From contig CP099514.1 of the NCBI GenBank assembly GCA_025809375.1, forward strand, positions 2,232,001 through 2,296,000: DNA of 64,000 nt, read 5' to 3'. A model generated the notes under the pieces. The model was not told the DNA's origin. It saw only the letters and a program-made list of their open reading frames with translations, and made no database searches. Origin of the DNA: Bacillus zhangzhouensis (lineage in GTDB: Bacteria; Bacillota; Bacilli; Bacillales; Bacillaceae). Shown here piece by piece: positions 1 through 7,934 of the stretch. Made by a program: the position numbers and the translations under genes. Every line of letters starts with the position of its first letter. Position 1 is the first letter of the stretch.

Positions 1-634
1 AATTTGATAAGGTCATGATGCCTCCAAAATCTTCAATAGCATAATTCATTTTTGTGAATTTTGGCTGATCAGACTCGGGTAATTCTTCTAATTCTTCAAG
101 ACGGGCAAACGGCACCATATCAGAATTCTTTTCTAACAAACGTGATCCTGAACGGCCCGTAACTGGTTCAACCGTTACATATTGCTCTAGTGGTTCATAA
201 GTTCGTTTAAGTTCATGGATTAGCCTTCCGATGTCTTCAGGAATCAAAATCCCGCCATCTTCATCATTTTTGCCTGACATTGCTCTGAATTCCTCACTAT
301 CCAAAAGGTCACGCTCTTCATCGGTAAGTCTTTTTCCTCTTAATTTCTTTAGAAAAGTCTTGCGGTATTGCTGCTGCCTTTCTTCTTTATCTCCCTCGGC
401 GCCTTTCCGTCCCTCCGGGTTACGTTCTAGCTCCGGCACAAAATTTTCACCGCCAGGTAAATCCGGCACGTTCAGCGAGCGACCTTCTACCATCAACTCA
501 ATTTGATTCTTAAGCTCTTTCACTTCATCGAGAAGCTGGCGCGCTTCCTCTGTTTTTCCTGCTGCTAGTGCCTTATCCGCATCTTCTTTCTTTTGTGTAA
601 ACTGCTGACGCAGTTCAATTTCTTTTTTTGTCAT
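1..634 (-). CDS. HK97-family phage major capsid protein (partial, N-terminal part)
   Basis: The gene starts at the ATG at 632-634 with an AGGAGG-type ribosome site just upstream and runs off the left edge. The first 60 or so residues are charged and rich in Glu, Lys and Gln (coiled-coil delta/scaffold region of HK97-type capsids). Next is a stretch with a likely cleavage zone, then the beginning of the capsid fold (GGILIPEDIGRLIHELKR). It follows the prohead protease, the standard portal-protease-capsid order. The protease is expected to remove the delta region during head maturation. Confidence 0.9.
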   Translation of the reverse strand, partial: MTKKEIELRQQFTQKKEDADKALAAGKTEEARQLLDEVKELKNQIELMVEGRSLNVPDLPGGENFVPELERNPEGRKGAEGDKEERQQQYRKTFLKKLRGKRLTDEERDLLDSEEFRAMSGKNDEDGGILIPEDIGRLIHELKRTYEPLEQYVTVEPVTGRSGSRLLEKNSDMVPFARLEELEELPESDQPKFTKMNYAIEDFGGIMTLSN

Positions 635-669
635 TTTTAATTTTCCTCCTCATAGAACGCAAAAAAGCC

Positions 670-1302
670 TTACTCTGGAAGATCAAGGCTTAAAAGTTCC
701 AATTCAATTTTTAAAGTTTCATCTGTTGGTGCGCTTCGTTGTTCTTTCATTTCTTCTACTTTCTCTAAGCTTCGGGCACCTACTACAGCTTCGGTATCGC
801 TATACGCAGGTGTCGTTACAAGAGATATGTCATATATGCGGTGAATGTTGTTTATTCTTCGTTCGTATATATCCTCGTTTTCGTTAATTCTCCATTCGTC
901 AGGCTCTTCACCGTTGTAATCCAACGAAAAGGCAAATGAACATTGATTAATAACGCCGCTGCGTATATTCTCCATGAGATCGCGCGCATATGACGTGTCT
1001 GACGGCTTAAATCTGAATTTAAGACCTATGCCATCTATTTCGAGTTCAAGCCGGCCTGACTCCCCTGAAACGGTATTTCTAGCTAGGGGAAAATCCTCTC
1101 GATGGTTAAAAAGTGCAATGACGTTTGATAGATCGGTAGATTCTAAAGCGTTCCTGCTTATGATTTCCTTGAACCACCCCAAACGCTCGGACCATTTTTC
1201 AAATTTCAAAGCATAGCCTTCCACATATTCGGCTTGTCCTTTACCTTCGGAACGTATCTCTATTGGCGTCGTGAGCAGCCGCACTTCTTTTTCTTTACTC
1301 AT
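670..1302 (-). CDS. HK97-family prohead maturation protease (peptidase U35)
   Basis: This 210-residue protein has the fold pattern of HK97-type prohead proteases: an N-terminal VEGYALKFEKWSE strand region, an ALFNHREDFPLARN segment containing the His of the active site, and a SLVTTPAY motif near residue 165. It processes capsid and scaffold during head assembly. The ATG at 1300-1302 is chosen because GGAGGTGA lies 8 bases upstream. A GTG twelve bases earlier falls inside that ribosome site and is unlikely to be used. The start overlaps the end of the portal gene, implying coupled translation. Confidence 0.9.
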   Translation of the reverse strand: MSKEKEVRLLTTPIEIRSEGKGQAEYVEGYALKFEKWSERLGWFKEIISRNALESTDLSNVIALFNHREDFPLARNTVSGESGRLELEIDGIGLKFRFKPSDTSYARDLMENIRSGVINQCSFAFSLDYNGEEPDEWRINENEDIYERRINNIHRIYDISLVTTPAYSDTEAVVGARSLEKVEEMKEQRSAPTDETLKIELELLSLDLPE

Positions 1303-2536
1303 TCTTGCTGTCACCTCCCTTCATGGCTGAACCAGCTTTAAGCCTCTGGTATTCTTCCATAAAGTCAAGTGATACATAGTTTAGACTTGCAAGATATTTG
1401 TCTCCATGTTCGATAGGGTTTCTTTCGAGTAAGTCACGAACTTCATTTTTATTTAATATTCCTGATTCGATCATAAATTTGAAATACTCGGCCTGTGTCT
1501 TACTATCGCCGCGCAACTCACTATCAACATTGAATTTTACATAATGACCCGCTTTTTGATCATTGTCAGTAAACAGCTTAATATTTAATTCTTGTTCAAA
1601 ATTCACGATCCACGGTTGCAAGGTGTTTTTCATGTATTCGATGGACTGGTGCTCAATATTTGAAAAAGTGGCTTTATCTAATTCATTGAGCTTATGCAAT
1701 GGAACTTTATATATCATTGCAATTTGAGCTTTGTTGAACTTCATCGACTCGACGAATTGGGCTTCTTGCAACGGCATGGCAATAGATTGATATTCTAGTC
1801 CATTGTCAATAATGGCTATGTTTTCACCTTGGTTGACCCGTTTCCATTCTTTTCTTACGTTTTCCTTGGGCTTCTCATCCAAGAAGGATGGAACCTTTAG
1901 GATGCCGCGCGGCGTGGCTTCGTTTTTATATAGTTTTGCGTTATACTTTGTGGCAGCTGCTTGAGCGCCTATGTGCTCTCTCACTACCCCGATAGGCGAC
2001 TTACCGTGTATGCCGTCCGTAGATAACCCTTTAAAGTGCAGCAATTGGTGTTCGTATAGTTCCATCATTCTTCCGTTAACAATGGTTTGATACCAAATCA
2101 TTCCTGTTTCGGGATGAATGTATGCGTTTGTCGCATCTGGCCGCAACGGGTAAAGATTTTCAGGGAAACCATGCGCCCCAAATTTAATCATCGAATAGGC
2201 ATTTCCCCATGTGAGGGCATGCGTCATCATCAGCTTTTTCCACACATAAGCTGTCATGTACGGGTTTGGCCTTGCGTAGATCATATAGGCTGATGGATGA
2301 TTAGGGTTTCTATTGACACCTTGACTCTCTTTTTTAAAAGTGTGTATCGGCAGCTTTGCGATGTCATCAGACAATACATTTACACAGGCAAAAATGTCCG
2401 GCTGCACAAGTGAATTACTTTCACTTACCCTTTCACCGCTTGCCGTTTCTCTACCTCCGAACAGATTGATCAATTGGCTGAAACCGTCTATTGTTGATGA
2501 GCTGGATCGTTTTTCAAAAAACTTATCTATAAACAT
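1295..2536 (-). CDS. HK97-family phage portal protein
   Basis: A 413-residue protein with typical portal features: an N-terminal VNVLSDDIAKLPIHTFKK segment, a LMMTHALTWGNAY helix, and a C-terminal half with LNELDKATFSNIEHQSIEYM and LQPWIVNFEQELN, which are conserved in HK97-type portals. Twelve copies should form the DNA entry channel at the capsid vertex. An AGAGGTGA ribosome site precedes the ATG. It sits between the small membrane protein and the protease in the standard packaging and head order. Confidence 0.93.
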   Translation of the reverse strand: MFIDKFFEKRSSSSTIDGFSQLINLFGGRETASGERVSESNSLVQPDIFACVNVLSDDIAKLPIHTFKKESQGVNRNPNHPSAYMIYARPNPYMTAYVWKKLMMTHALTWGNAYSMIKFGAHGFPENLYPLRPDATNAYIHPETGMIWYQTIVNGRMMELYEHQLLHFKGLSTDGIHGKSPIGVVREHIGAQAAATKYNAKLYKNEATPRGILKVPSFLDEKPKENVRKEWKRVNQGENIAIIDNGLEYQSIAMPLQEAQFVESMKFNKAQIAMIYKVPLHKLNELDKATFSNIEHQSIEYMKNTLQPWIVNFEQELNIKLFTDNDQKAGHYVKFNVDSELRGDSKTQAEYFKFMIESGILNKNEVRDLLERNPIEHGDKYLASLNYVSLDFMEEYQRLKAGSAMKGGDSKNE

Positions 2537-2541
2537 TTATT

Positions 2542-2724
2542 TCACCTCTCTTTATGCCGCACGTGACTTGACAGCAGGTAGGCATAAAACATAAAAAATA
2601 CACCCGTCAGAAATAGACCGATGTTTGTATTTACCCGATACGCTGCCAGCAGAATAAAGATGCACCCTCCGATAAACAGTAAGTCGTTTAGTATTAATTT
2701 CAGAAGTACAATAAATTTTTTCAC
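2542..2724 (-). CDS. Small phage membrane protein (DUF1056-like)
   Basis: Sixty residues with two predicted membrane helices (roughly residues 5-27 and 34-52) and a basic C-terminus. Small two-helix proteins of the DUF1056 type are common between terminase and portal genes in Firmicutes siphophages, and the position here fits. Assignment to that family rests on size, position and hydrophobic pattern only. Its function is unknown. Confidence 0.65.
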   Translation of the reverse strand: MKKFIVLLKLILNDLLFIGGCIFILLAAYRVNTNIGLFLTGVFFMFYAYLLSSHVRHKER

Positions 2725-2741
2725 TCTCTCACATCCTAATC

Positions 2742-4454
2742 CTAAAAACTGAAATTTCCTGAAAAGTGTTTGTTTAAGTCAACGTTTGCACCCATATCGT
2801 GATACATGGCCCTAGCAAAAGCATTCATAACGGCTGCAGCTGGATCTATTCTTTGTGGTGACTTCGCTTTGTCTAGCATGATATTTTCTTGAGCGTCTTG
2901 TTTAATAATGGCGTTATTATATGCAAAAGTTAGAAGTGGATCGTTCCCATGAACGACCTTTCCCTCGTATACCTTTTGTCTGTAATCCTTTGTGGGTAAA
3001 GAAAGATGCTGAATCCTTTGCGGCAGCTCAATCATATTAAATCCCTTACTCTCAAGCCGTTGTGCAAGGTGCAGCGCATTCCATTTGTCGTAAGCAGCTT
3101 CAATGACCCTTAATTTGTTGACATGGGCAAATTCAATAATCCACCTTTCAACAAATTGATAATCAACCGCCTCCCCTGGTGTGAATGTCATCCAACCTTG
3201 ATCACGCCATAAATCATAAGGCACTTTATCAGTAGCCATTTTCTCTTTTGCTTTTTCCTCTGGAATGAAAGAATGTTGGCCCACATAATAAAAACCATTA
3301 AGAACGCCAACCCACCCGACAGAAGTCAAATCCGTTGTCATAGATAAATCTAAACCAAGATAGATCGCCATTTCTTTTAGATCAGGTATTTCACCATGAC
3401 AGGCCCGCCATTTAGACATTTTCATATATCCGTTGTCTTTTTGATCGACCCATCCATTCATGTTTTTTGTAAGGAAACTTCTCATCTTTTCAGGCACATC
3501 TAATGCAACTTTTAACGCTGCCCTTAGTGATTCCATCCCCTCCGGGTAAGTTGCGACTATCGGATTTGCCTTGATCCAGTTCGATTCATCCTTTATATCG
3601 TCTTGTGGATCAAGCTCACAGATCATAACAAAATAATCATCGTTTTCAATTTCAATGTCGGGATCAAGAATCTTGGAAACATATTGATACTCTTTAAAAC
3701 ACGGCCCGTTTAAGTTGAAACCTGCAGTAGTAATGATAATCATCAAAGGACTACGACGGGCTACCATTCCGCTATCAATAACATCATATATTTCACTTGT
3801 TTCATGAGACATATATTCATCAACTATCCCTAGTGATGGGTTTTTTCCGTCTCCTACCTTTCGAGCTTCACGGGATAACGGTTTGATAATTGAATTTGTC
3901 GCGTATTTCGTGACCTGCCCGTTGGCGTCTGTGTATTTCCCCTCTAAAATAGGTGCGTGCTGTAGTTGCTCAAGGATTGCTTGATAGACTTCATCTGACT
4001 GCTCCCTCGACCAACCAGCAATAAACACACGATGTTTTTCCTTAGTGGGAAAGATTTCATATGAAGCCATGATAGCCAGTAATTGTGATTTCGCGTTTTT
4101 TCTCGCTAACTGAATATAAGCCTTTCTAAAACGCCTGGCACCATTGATCTTTTTGTAAAACCCATAGATATTAGCAGCCATGAATAGCTGAAAGTCTGTA
4201 AGCTCAATAGGTTTACCAGCCAATACACCTTCAACATGATTGAACTGTTTGGCCCATTCATAAAAATCAAGGACTGCTTCTGCGTCAAAATAATAAGGGC
4301 AATCTTCATCTGCTAACCGCTCTACGTCTTTAATGAACCTCTGAACCGCCCACTTATGCTTCTTTCCTGCTTTTATTTCCCCCGTTTGGATCTTTTCGCA
4401 ATATGACCATACACGCTCAATTAAAAGCTCTGCGGTCATTTCCTGCGTTAGCAT
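2742..4454 (-). CDS. terL: Phage terminase large subunit
   Basis: A 570-residue packaging motor of the HK97/P27-associated class. The ATPase domain shows an adenine-binding TDFQ segment near residue 86, a Walker A-like ARKNAKSQ at about 117-124 and Walker B LGIVDEY at about 208-214 with the Asp-Glu pair. The C-terminal nuclease domain begins near the GLDLS motif. It would pump phage DNA into proheads and cut it. Its ATG overlaps the small-subunit stop by one base (TAATG), so the two subunits are translationally coupled. Confidence 0.95.
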   Translation of the reverse strand: MLTQEMTAELLIERVWSYCEKIQTGEIKAGKKHKWAVQRFIKDVERLADEDCPYYFDAEAVLDFYEWAKQFNHVEGVLAGKPIELTDFQLFMAANIYGFYKKINGARRFRKAYIQLARKNAKSQLLAIMASYEIFPTKEKHRVFIAGWSREQSDEVYQAILEQLQHAPILEGKYTDANGQVTKYATNSIIKPLSREARKVGDGKNPSLGIVDEYMSHETSEIYDVIDSGMVARRSPLMIIITTAGFNLNGPCFKEYQYVSKILDPDIEIENDDYFVMICELDPQDDIKDESNWIKANPIVATYPEGMESLRAALKVALDVPEKMRSFLTKNMNGWVDQKDNGYMKMSKWRACHGEIPDLKEMAIYLGLDLSMTTDLTSVGWVGVLNGFYYVGQHSFIPEEKAKEKMATDKVPYDLWRDQGWMTFTPGEAVDYQFVERWIIEFAHVNKLRVIEAAYDKWNALHLAQRLESKGFNMIELPQRIQHLSLPTKDYRQKVYEGKVVHGNDPLLTFAYNNAIIKQDAQENIMLDKAKSPQRIDPAAAVMNAFARAMYHDMGANVDLNKHFSGNFSF

Positions 4455-4960
4455 TACATGCGTCCTCCAAAGCGTTCTTCTTCTTTTGACTTCGGTTTCC
4501 CATCATCTTTTTTCGGAATGACAAGTTTGCAGCGAGAGGAAATGGTTAATCCTAAATCACTTGATGCTTGTCTGCATTGTTTAAAAAGTTTGTCTTGATT
4601 TATAAGAAGATCACTATAAGCAGGATTCGCAATTTCAAACTTTTCACCATCTGAATTTTCGGTGAGTGCTGTAATCGGCGTATCTAATATGATTTCTGTT
4701 ATTTGTAAATATTGTTTTCTTGCAAACAAAAAACGGGCAAGCGCATCAACATCTAAATTTGTCATAATTCCGATGTTTTTTAGCTCGTCCGCTATCTTTT
4801 TGAATTCTCTTTTTAAGTCTTTTGGTAAGTAAGAAGGAGCTTTCACTTTGTCATCCGGTGCCTTTATTTCTTGCTCTCTTCTTTCTTCAATCTCTTTCTT
4901 GGTAAGGTTTTTCTTCCCTTTCACTAGCAACAAGTCAACTGGTTGTCTCGGCCTTGCCAT
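4454..4960 (-). CDS. terS: Phage terminase small subunit, P27 family
   Basis: 168 residues beginning MARPRQPVDLLLVKGKKNLT, the usual opening of P27-type small terminases, followed by APSYLPKDLKREFKKIADELK and a helical DALARFLFARKQYL region. It recognises the packaging site and recruits the large subunit. A strong AAGGAGGTGAGG ribosome site precedes the ATG. It lies directly upstream of terL. Confidence 0.92.
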   Translation of the reverse strand: MARPRQPVDLLLVKGKKNLTKKEIEERREQEIKAPDDKVKAPSYLPKDLKREFKKIADELKNIGIMTNLDVDALARFLFARKQYLQITEIILDTPITALTENSDGEKFEIANPAYSDLLINQDKLFKQCRQASSDLGLTISSRCKLVIPKKDDGKPKSKEEERFGGRM

Positions 4961-5046
4961 CCCCTCACCTCCTTCCGAATTTTCATTTAGGGAATTTCTC
5001 GCGATGTTGAGGGAGACGCGGTCTACGGCAAATCGTTTCTAGGGAT

Positions 5047-5367
5047 TTAAGGTAGGGGGGCTTCCATTTCCCGCCTTAGTTGATCCATGTCTTTTTGACA
5101 ATCCATTTGCGCTTCTTTGATTTTCTTTTTATACATTTCGAGTAACTTCTCTGATCTCGCACTCCGAAGGACAACGAACAGTTTTCTGATCCTGCTTTGC
5201 TTACGTCTGATCACTTCGTTTGTATAGTAAGATGTGTATTCAGTTAGACATCTAGGACATTTAATATAATGTCTTTTCACTCCATCACTTAACTTTTCAA
5301 TCTTTGAGTTACCTTGAATAAGAAGAGAGATGCCGCATTGATCACACACGCATGTTTGATTATCCAT
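5047..5367 (-). CDS. Zinc-ribbon phage protein of unknown function
   Basis: About 106 residues with an N-terminal four-cysteine zinc ribbon (CDQC and, about 30 residues later, CPRC) and a long charged C-terminal helix. The chosen start (MDNQTC) has GGAGG at a spacing of 8 and overlaps the HNH gene stop by 8 bases. An in-frame ATG 15 bases upstream has no ribosome site. Its location between the HNH nuclease and the small terminase suggests a packaging accessory role, but that is inference. Confidence 0.7.
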   Translation of the reverse strand: MDNQTCVCDQCGISLLIQGNSKIEKLSDGVKRHYIKCPRCLTEYTSYYTNEVIRRKQSRIRKLFVVLRSARSEKLLEMYKKKIKEAQMDCQKDMDQLRREMEAPLP

Positions 5368-5716
5368 TCCCAAACCCTCCATCTTTTTTGGCGGTCTTCC
5401 TACTGTGACAGGACGCGCACAGCGGCTGCCAGTTAGAAGAATCCCAAAATAGTTTTTTATCTCCCTTATGCGGTTTTATGTGATCTACTACTGTAGCGGC
5501 AATCCGTTTGCCCTGTAGCATGCAAGACTGACACAAAGGATGCTTTCTTAAATAGCCTTCACGCGCTTTACGCCATCGGCTGTTATACCCACGGCGAGAC
5601 GATGATTCACGGTGCAGATCGTATGAAGGCTTAGACGTCTTATGCTGCTCACAATATCCCGCGCGCGTTAGTTGAGGACATCCAAATTCATTGCATGGTT
5701 TCAATGACTTTCTCAT
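5360..5716 (-). CDS. Phage HNH endonuclease
   Basis: 118 residues. The N-terminal half carries Cys-rich zinc ligands (CPQL, YCEQH). The C-terminal HNH core reads VVDHIKPHKGD, then NWQPLCASCHSRKTAKKDGG, with the second CxxC zinc pair. HNH proteins beside terminase genes in HK97-type phages are known to assist DNA cleavage during packaging. A GGAGGT site lies 9 bases before the ATG. Confidence 0.92.
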   Translation of the reverse strand: MRKSLKPCNEFGCPQLTRAGYCEQHKTSKPSYDLHRESSSRRGYNSRWRKAREGYLRKHPLCQSCMLQGKRIAATVVDHIKPHKGDKKLFWDSSNWQPLCASCHSRKTAKKDGGFGNG

Positions 5717-5734
5717 TAGAGTCTACCTCCAAAC

Positions 5735-5758
5735 AAAAAAGCACCCTTTTAGGGGCGC
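5735..5758 (-). terminator. Rho-independent terminator of the 160-residue gene
   Basis: On the minus strand a GCGCCC / GGGTGC stem (one G-T pair) is followed by a run of six T. It overlaps the stop codon of the upstream minus-strand gene and would separate it from the HNH-terminase unit. Confidence 0.7.
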
Positions 5759-6240
5759 TAGAAAGATATATGATATTTTTTTAATGATGATTTAGCATCT
5801 TCAATTTTATCTTGATAAGCACCTAAGATGCGATCTTGGATATCCAATGTCTCTAACAAGCTTTCTAACAGTGTTTCAAATGAATGAACTGACAAAAAAC
5901 TACTTAATGCAATATTCGGTTTGGTTTTCTCATTAGAGTATATGTTGTATCCATTGATAATTCCATTAGAGCTTAGAACATAATATTCATCAATATCTTT
6001 ATCAACTCCAACTACTGGACCCTCATATGAATGAAATTGCAATTTTTTGTTGTTAAATGCGAACTTTTTATCTCTAAAATGATCTATTAAGGGCTTAATT
6101 TCTTTTAGAATTCTCCGTACTTCATTAATTTGAATATCTATTAAAGATTCATATTCCTCCTTTTTAGAATTAATTTCTTTATTCTTGATGTTCATTTTCT
6201 CTTTTACTAGTTGGATTTTTTCTGTTATTTGTTCACTCAT
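5758..6240 (-). CDS. Hypothetical prophage protein with N-terminal coiled coil
   Basis: 160 residues, family not recognised. The first 60 residues are strongly charged and predicted coiled coil (EKIQLVKEKMNIKNKEINSKKEEYESL). The rest is mixed with a GYNIYSNEKTKPNIALSSFL segment. Start chosen at the ATG preceded by GGGAGGGG; the longer frame upstream has no ribosome site. It is AT-rich, flanked by terminators on both sides and located in the accessory stretch between late regulator and terminase, so it is probably a cargo gene. Confidence 0.6.
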   Translation of the reverse strand: MSEQITEKIQLVKEKMNIKNKEINSKKEEYESLIDIQINEVRRILKEIKPLIDHFRDKKFAFNNKKLQFHSYEGPVVGVDKDIDEYYVLSSNGIINGYNIYSNEKTKPNIALSSFLSVHSFETLLESLLETLDIQDRILGAYQDKIEDAKSSLKKYHISF

Positions 6241-6308
6241 GAAATCCCCTCCCATCTTTATATCGACAGAAGATAGGTAATTAGAACCTTTCGCAAATTT
6301 TGTCGAAC

Positions 6309-6338
6309 GAAAAAGCGACCTCCACAATGGAAGCCGCT
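6309..6338 (-). terminator. Terminator downstream of the HEPN-like gene
   Basis: An 11-bp stem with two G-T pairs (AGCGGCTTCCA / TGGAGGTCGCT) and a 3-base loop, followed on the minus strand by a T run. It ends the transcript of the 6419-7687 gene. Confidence 0.7.
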
Positions 6339-6418
6339 CTCAATTTATCACCTAATACCATCATAATCGTTCTCAGACAAAACGCTTTGCCAAGATCGTG
6401 CCAAAAGTGTGCCAAAAA

Positions 6419-7687
6419 TTAAAAACCAAGTCGTTCTGGTGGTTGTTGCTCCAATGATTCGCTGATTCTTTTAAATTCTTCTTTTTTTATTGGATTTGTA
6501 AAGTATTTAGATAATTCTTTTCTCAGAGCAAACGGATGGCTTGTATAAACAAATGTTGTGTTAATACTTGTAACAATTTCTTCATTAAGACCTATATGAT
6601 CTAAATGTTCTGCTAGGGTAAACCGCGCTTCATCATTTGCCCAATCAAATGCTCTTATTAACCCCTCACTCTCGTTAAATACAAGATTTTGGTACGATTT
6701 AAAGTATCCATGAAATTCTAAATCAGAAATGACACTGTCGGATAAACTATTCCGTTCAGCTAATATATTTTTTATAAAATAATCAAAAACTTCTTCTTTA
6801 TCCTCATTAATTAGTCCATTTCGTAATAATGCTGCTAATATGGTAAATTTATGAGTGTACATATTTTCAAGTTTTGTTCTCCAAAAATATCTTACATCTT
6901 CAGGGTTAGAATAAAACAAACTTAAATGCTCAGGGTATGTCCCTAAATATGCTTCTTCTAAATGTGAACGTAATGGAGCTTGCTTTATTACCTCAATTAT
7001 TTTAGCAGATATAGGTGAATTTAATTTAATTAATTCATTATACAAAGAAATTCCTCTATCATAATAATCCTCATCTTCTAATCCAGCGATTATTTCATAC
7101 AATTCCTTTATAAAGGAATTTGCATCTTCTTCGTTTACTGCAAAAGGAACATCCTGAATTATATTTTTAAAATCAGCATTTTTGTTAGTATAATTTTGGT
7201 CAAAATATTTATCAATTTTTTGTAGTAATGCTTTAAAACCACCATCAACGAAAAATTTAGGTAAATTAGAAATCAAAAATAACCAGAATGACTCTACATG
7301 AGAGTAGCTAATAGTATTCGGTTTTGAATGAGCACAATCATTCCTTCTTCCTTTCCAATATAGTACTTGATCTCTTAAATCTTGTGTTATATTAAAAAGT
7401 CTTTTTCCCTCATTAATTATTTTTATACTTTCAATTACCTCCAAATCCCACCTATCTTCATTTCTAAGATTGTTTTGTATCCCACCCCATGTATGAGGAT
7501 TATGGTTTTTAGGCATTTCAGCTTTAAGAATTCTTTCCTTAATAACTGATTGGAAAGCTAAAAATGAAAAGAGAAAAGATGCTCTATATGCAGAAGCCTT
7601 GTAACAAGTAATTGATTCTTCAAATAAACTATTTATATCCTCTTTAAAATTTTGTTGATCTAGCCATTTTTCAATTTGCAACCTCAC
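6419..7687 (-). CDS. HEPN-like putative ribonuclease, prophage accessory gene
   Basis: A 422-residue protein of unrecognised family. Its N-terminal helical third contains R115-N-D-C-A-H120 (WKGRRNDCAH), which matches the Rx4H active-site motif of HEPN-superfamily RNases with the usual polar residue after Arg. The preceding segment (LFEESITCYKASAYRASFLFSFLAFQSVIKERI) resembles the helical hairpin of HEPN domains. The C-terminal two thirds are helical without a known motif. The start is a GTG with GGGAGGG upstream. Own terminator, AT-rich, neighbour to a PIN-domain gene. An RNA-targeting anti-phage role is inferred, not shown. Confidence 0.65.
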   Translation of the reverse strand: MRLQIEKWLDQQNFKEDINSLFEESITCYKASAYRASFLFSFLAFQSVIKERILKAEMPKNHNPHTWGGIQNNLRNEDRWDLEVIESIKIINEGKRLFNITQDLRDQVLYWKGRRNDCAHSKPNTISYSHVESFWLFLISNLPKFFVDGGFKALLQKIDKYFDQNYTNKNADFKNIIQDVPFAVNEEDANSFIKELYEIIAGLEDEDYYDRGISLYNELIKLNSPISAKIIEVIKQAPLRSHLEEAYLGTYPEHLSLFYSNPEDVRYFWRTKLENMYTHKFTILAALLRNGLINEDKEEVFDYFIKNILAERNSLSDSVISDLEFHGYFKSYQNLVFNESEGLIRAFDWANDEARFTLAEHLDHIGLNEEIVTSINTTFVYTSHPFALRKELSKYFTNPIKKEEFKRISESLEQQPPERLGF

Positions 7688-7870
7688 TATATTCCCTCCC
7701 TAATTCTAAAAGTATATCCTTATTTATCCACATAATCCACCAATTCACCATATCTATTATTGTGTCTAACTCAGGGAATCGCTGAATCCTTTACCCCTCT
7801 TGCTTTTCAGCCATTTCCTTAAAATGAGTTGGACATTTTCTCATTATGGTTAGTTGATGAAAAAGAGCGC
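7688..7870. other. Intergenic region between HEPN-like and PIN genes
   Basis: AT-rich gap with no convincing ORF. It should contain the HEPN-like gene's own promoter, because a terminator separates it from the upstream PIN gene. I could not place the promoter with confidence. Confidence 0.4.
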
Positions 7871-7908
7871 AAAAAAAGACCCATCTGCGACTTCACCTAA
7901 TGAGTCTA
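7871..7908 (-). terminator. Terminator of the PIN-domain gene
   Basis: On the minus strand AGACTCAT pairs with ATGGGTCT across a 15-base loop and is followed by seven T. It lies just after the stop of the 7935-9224 gene. Confidence 0.7.
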
Positions 7909-7934
7909 TTTCCCAAACAAGTTTACTTTTTTGA

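Noticed and set aside
6340-6420. Possible integrase remnant downstream of the HEPN-like gene
   Set aside because: A minus-strand frame reads WHDLGKAF, reminiscent of some integrase ends, but it is too short and isolated to support.
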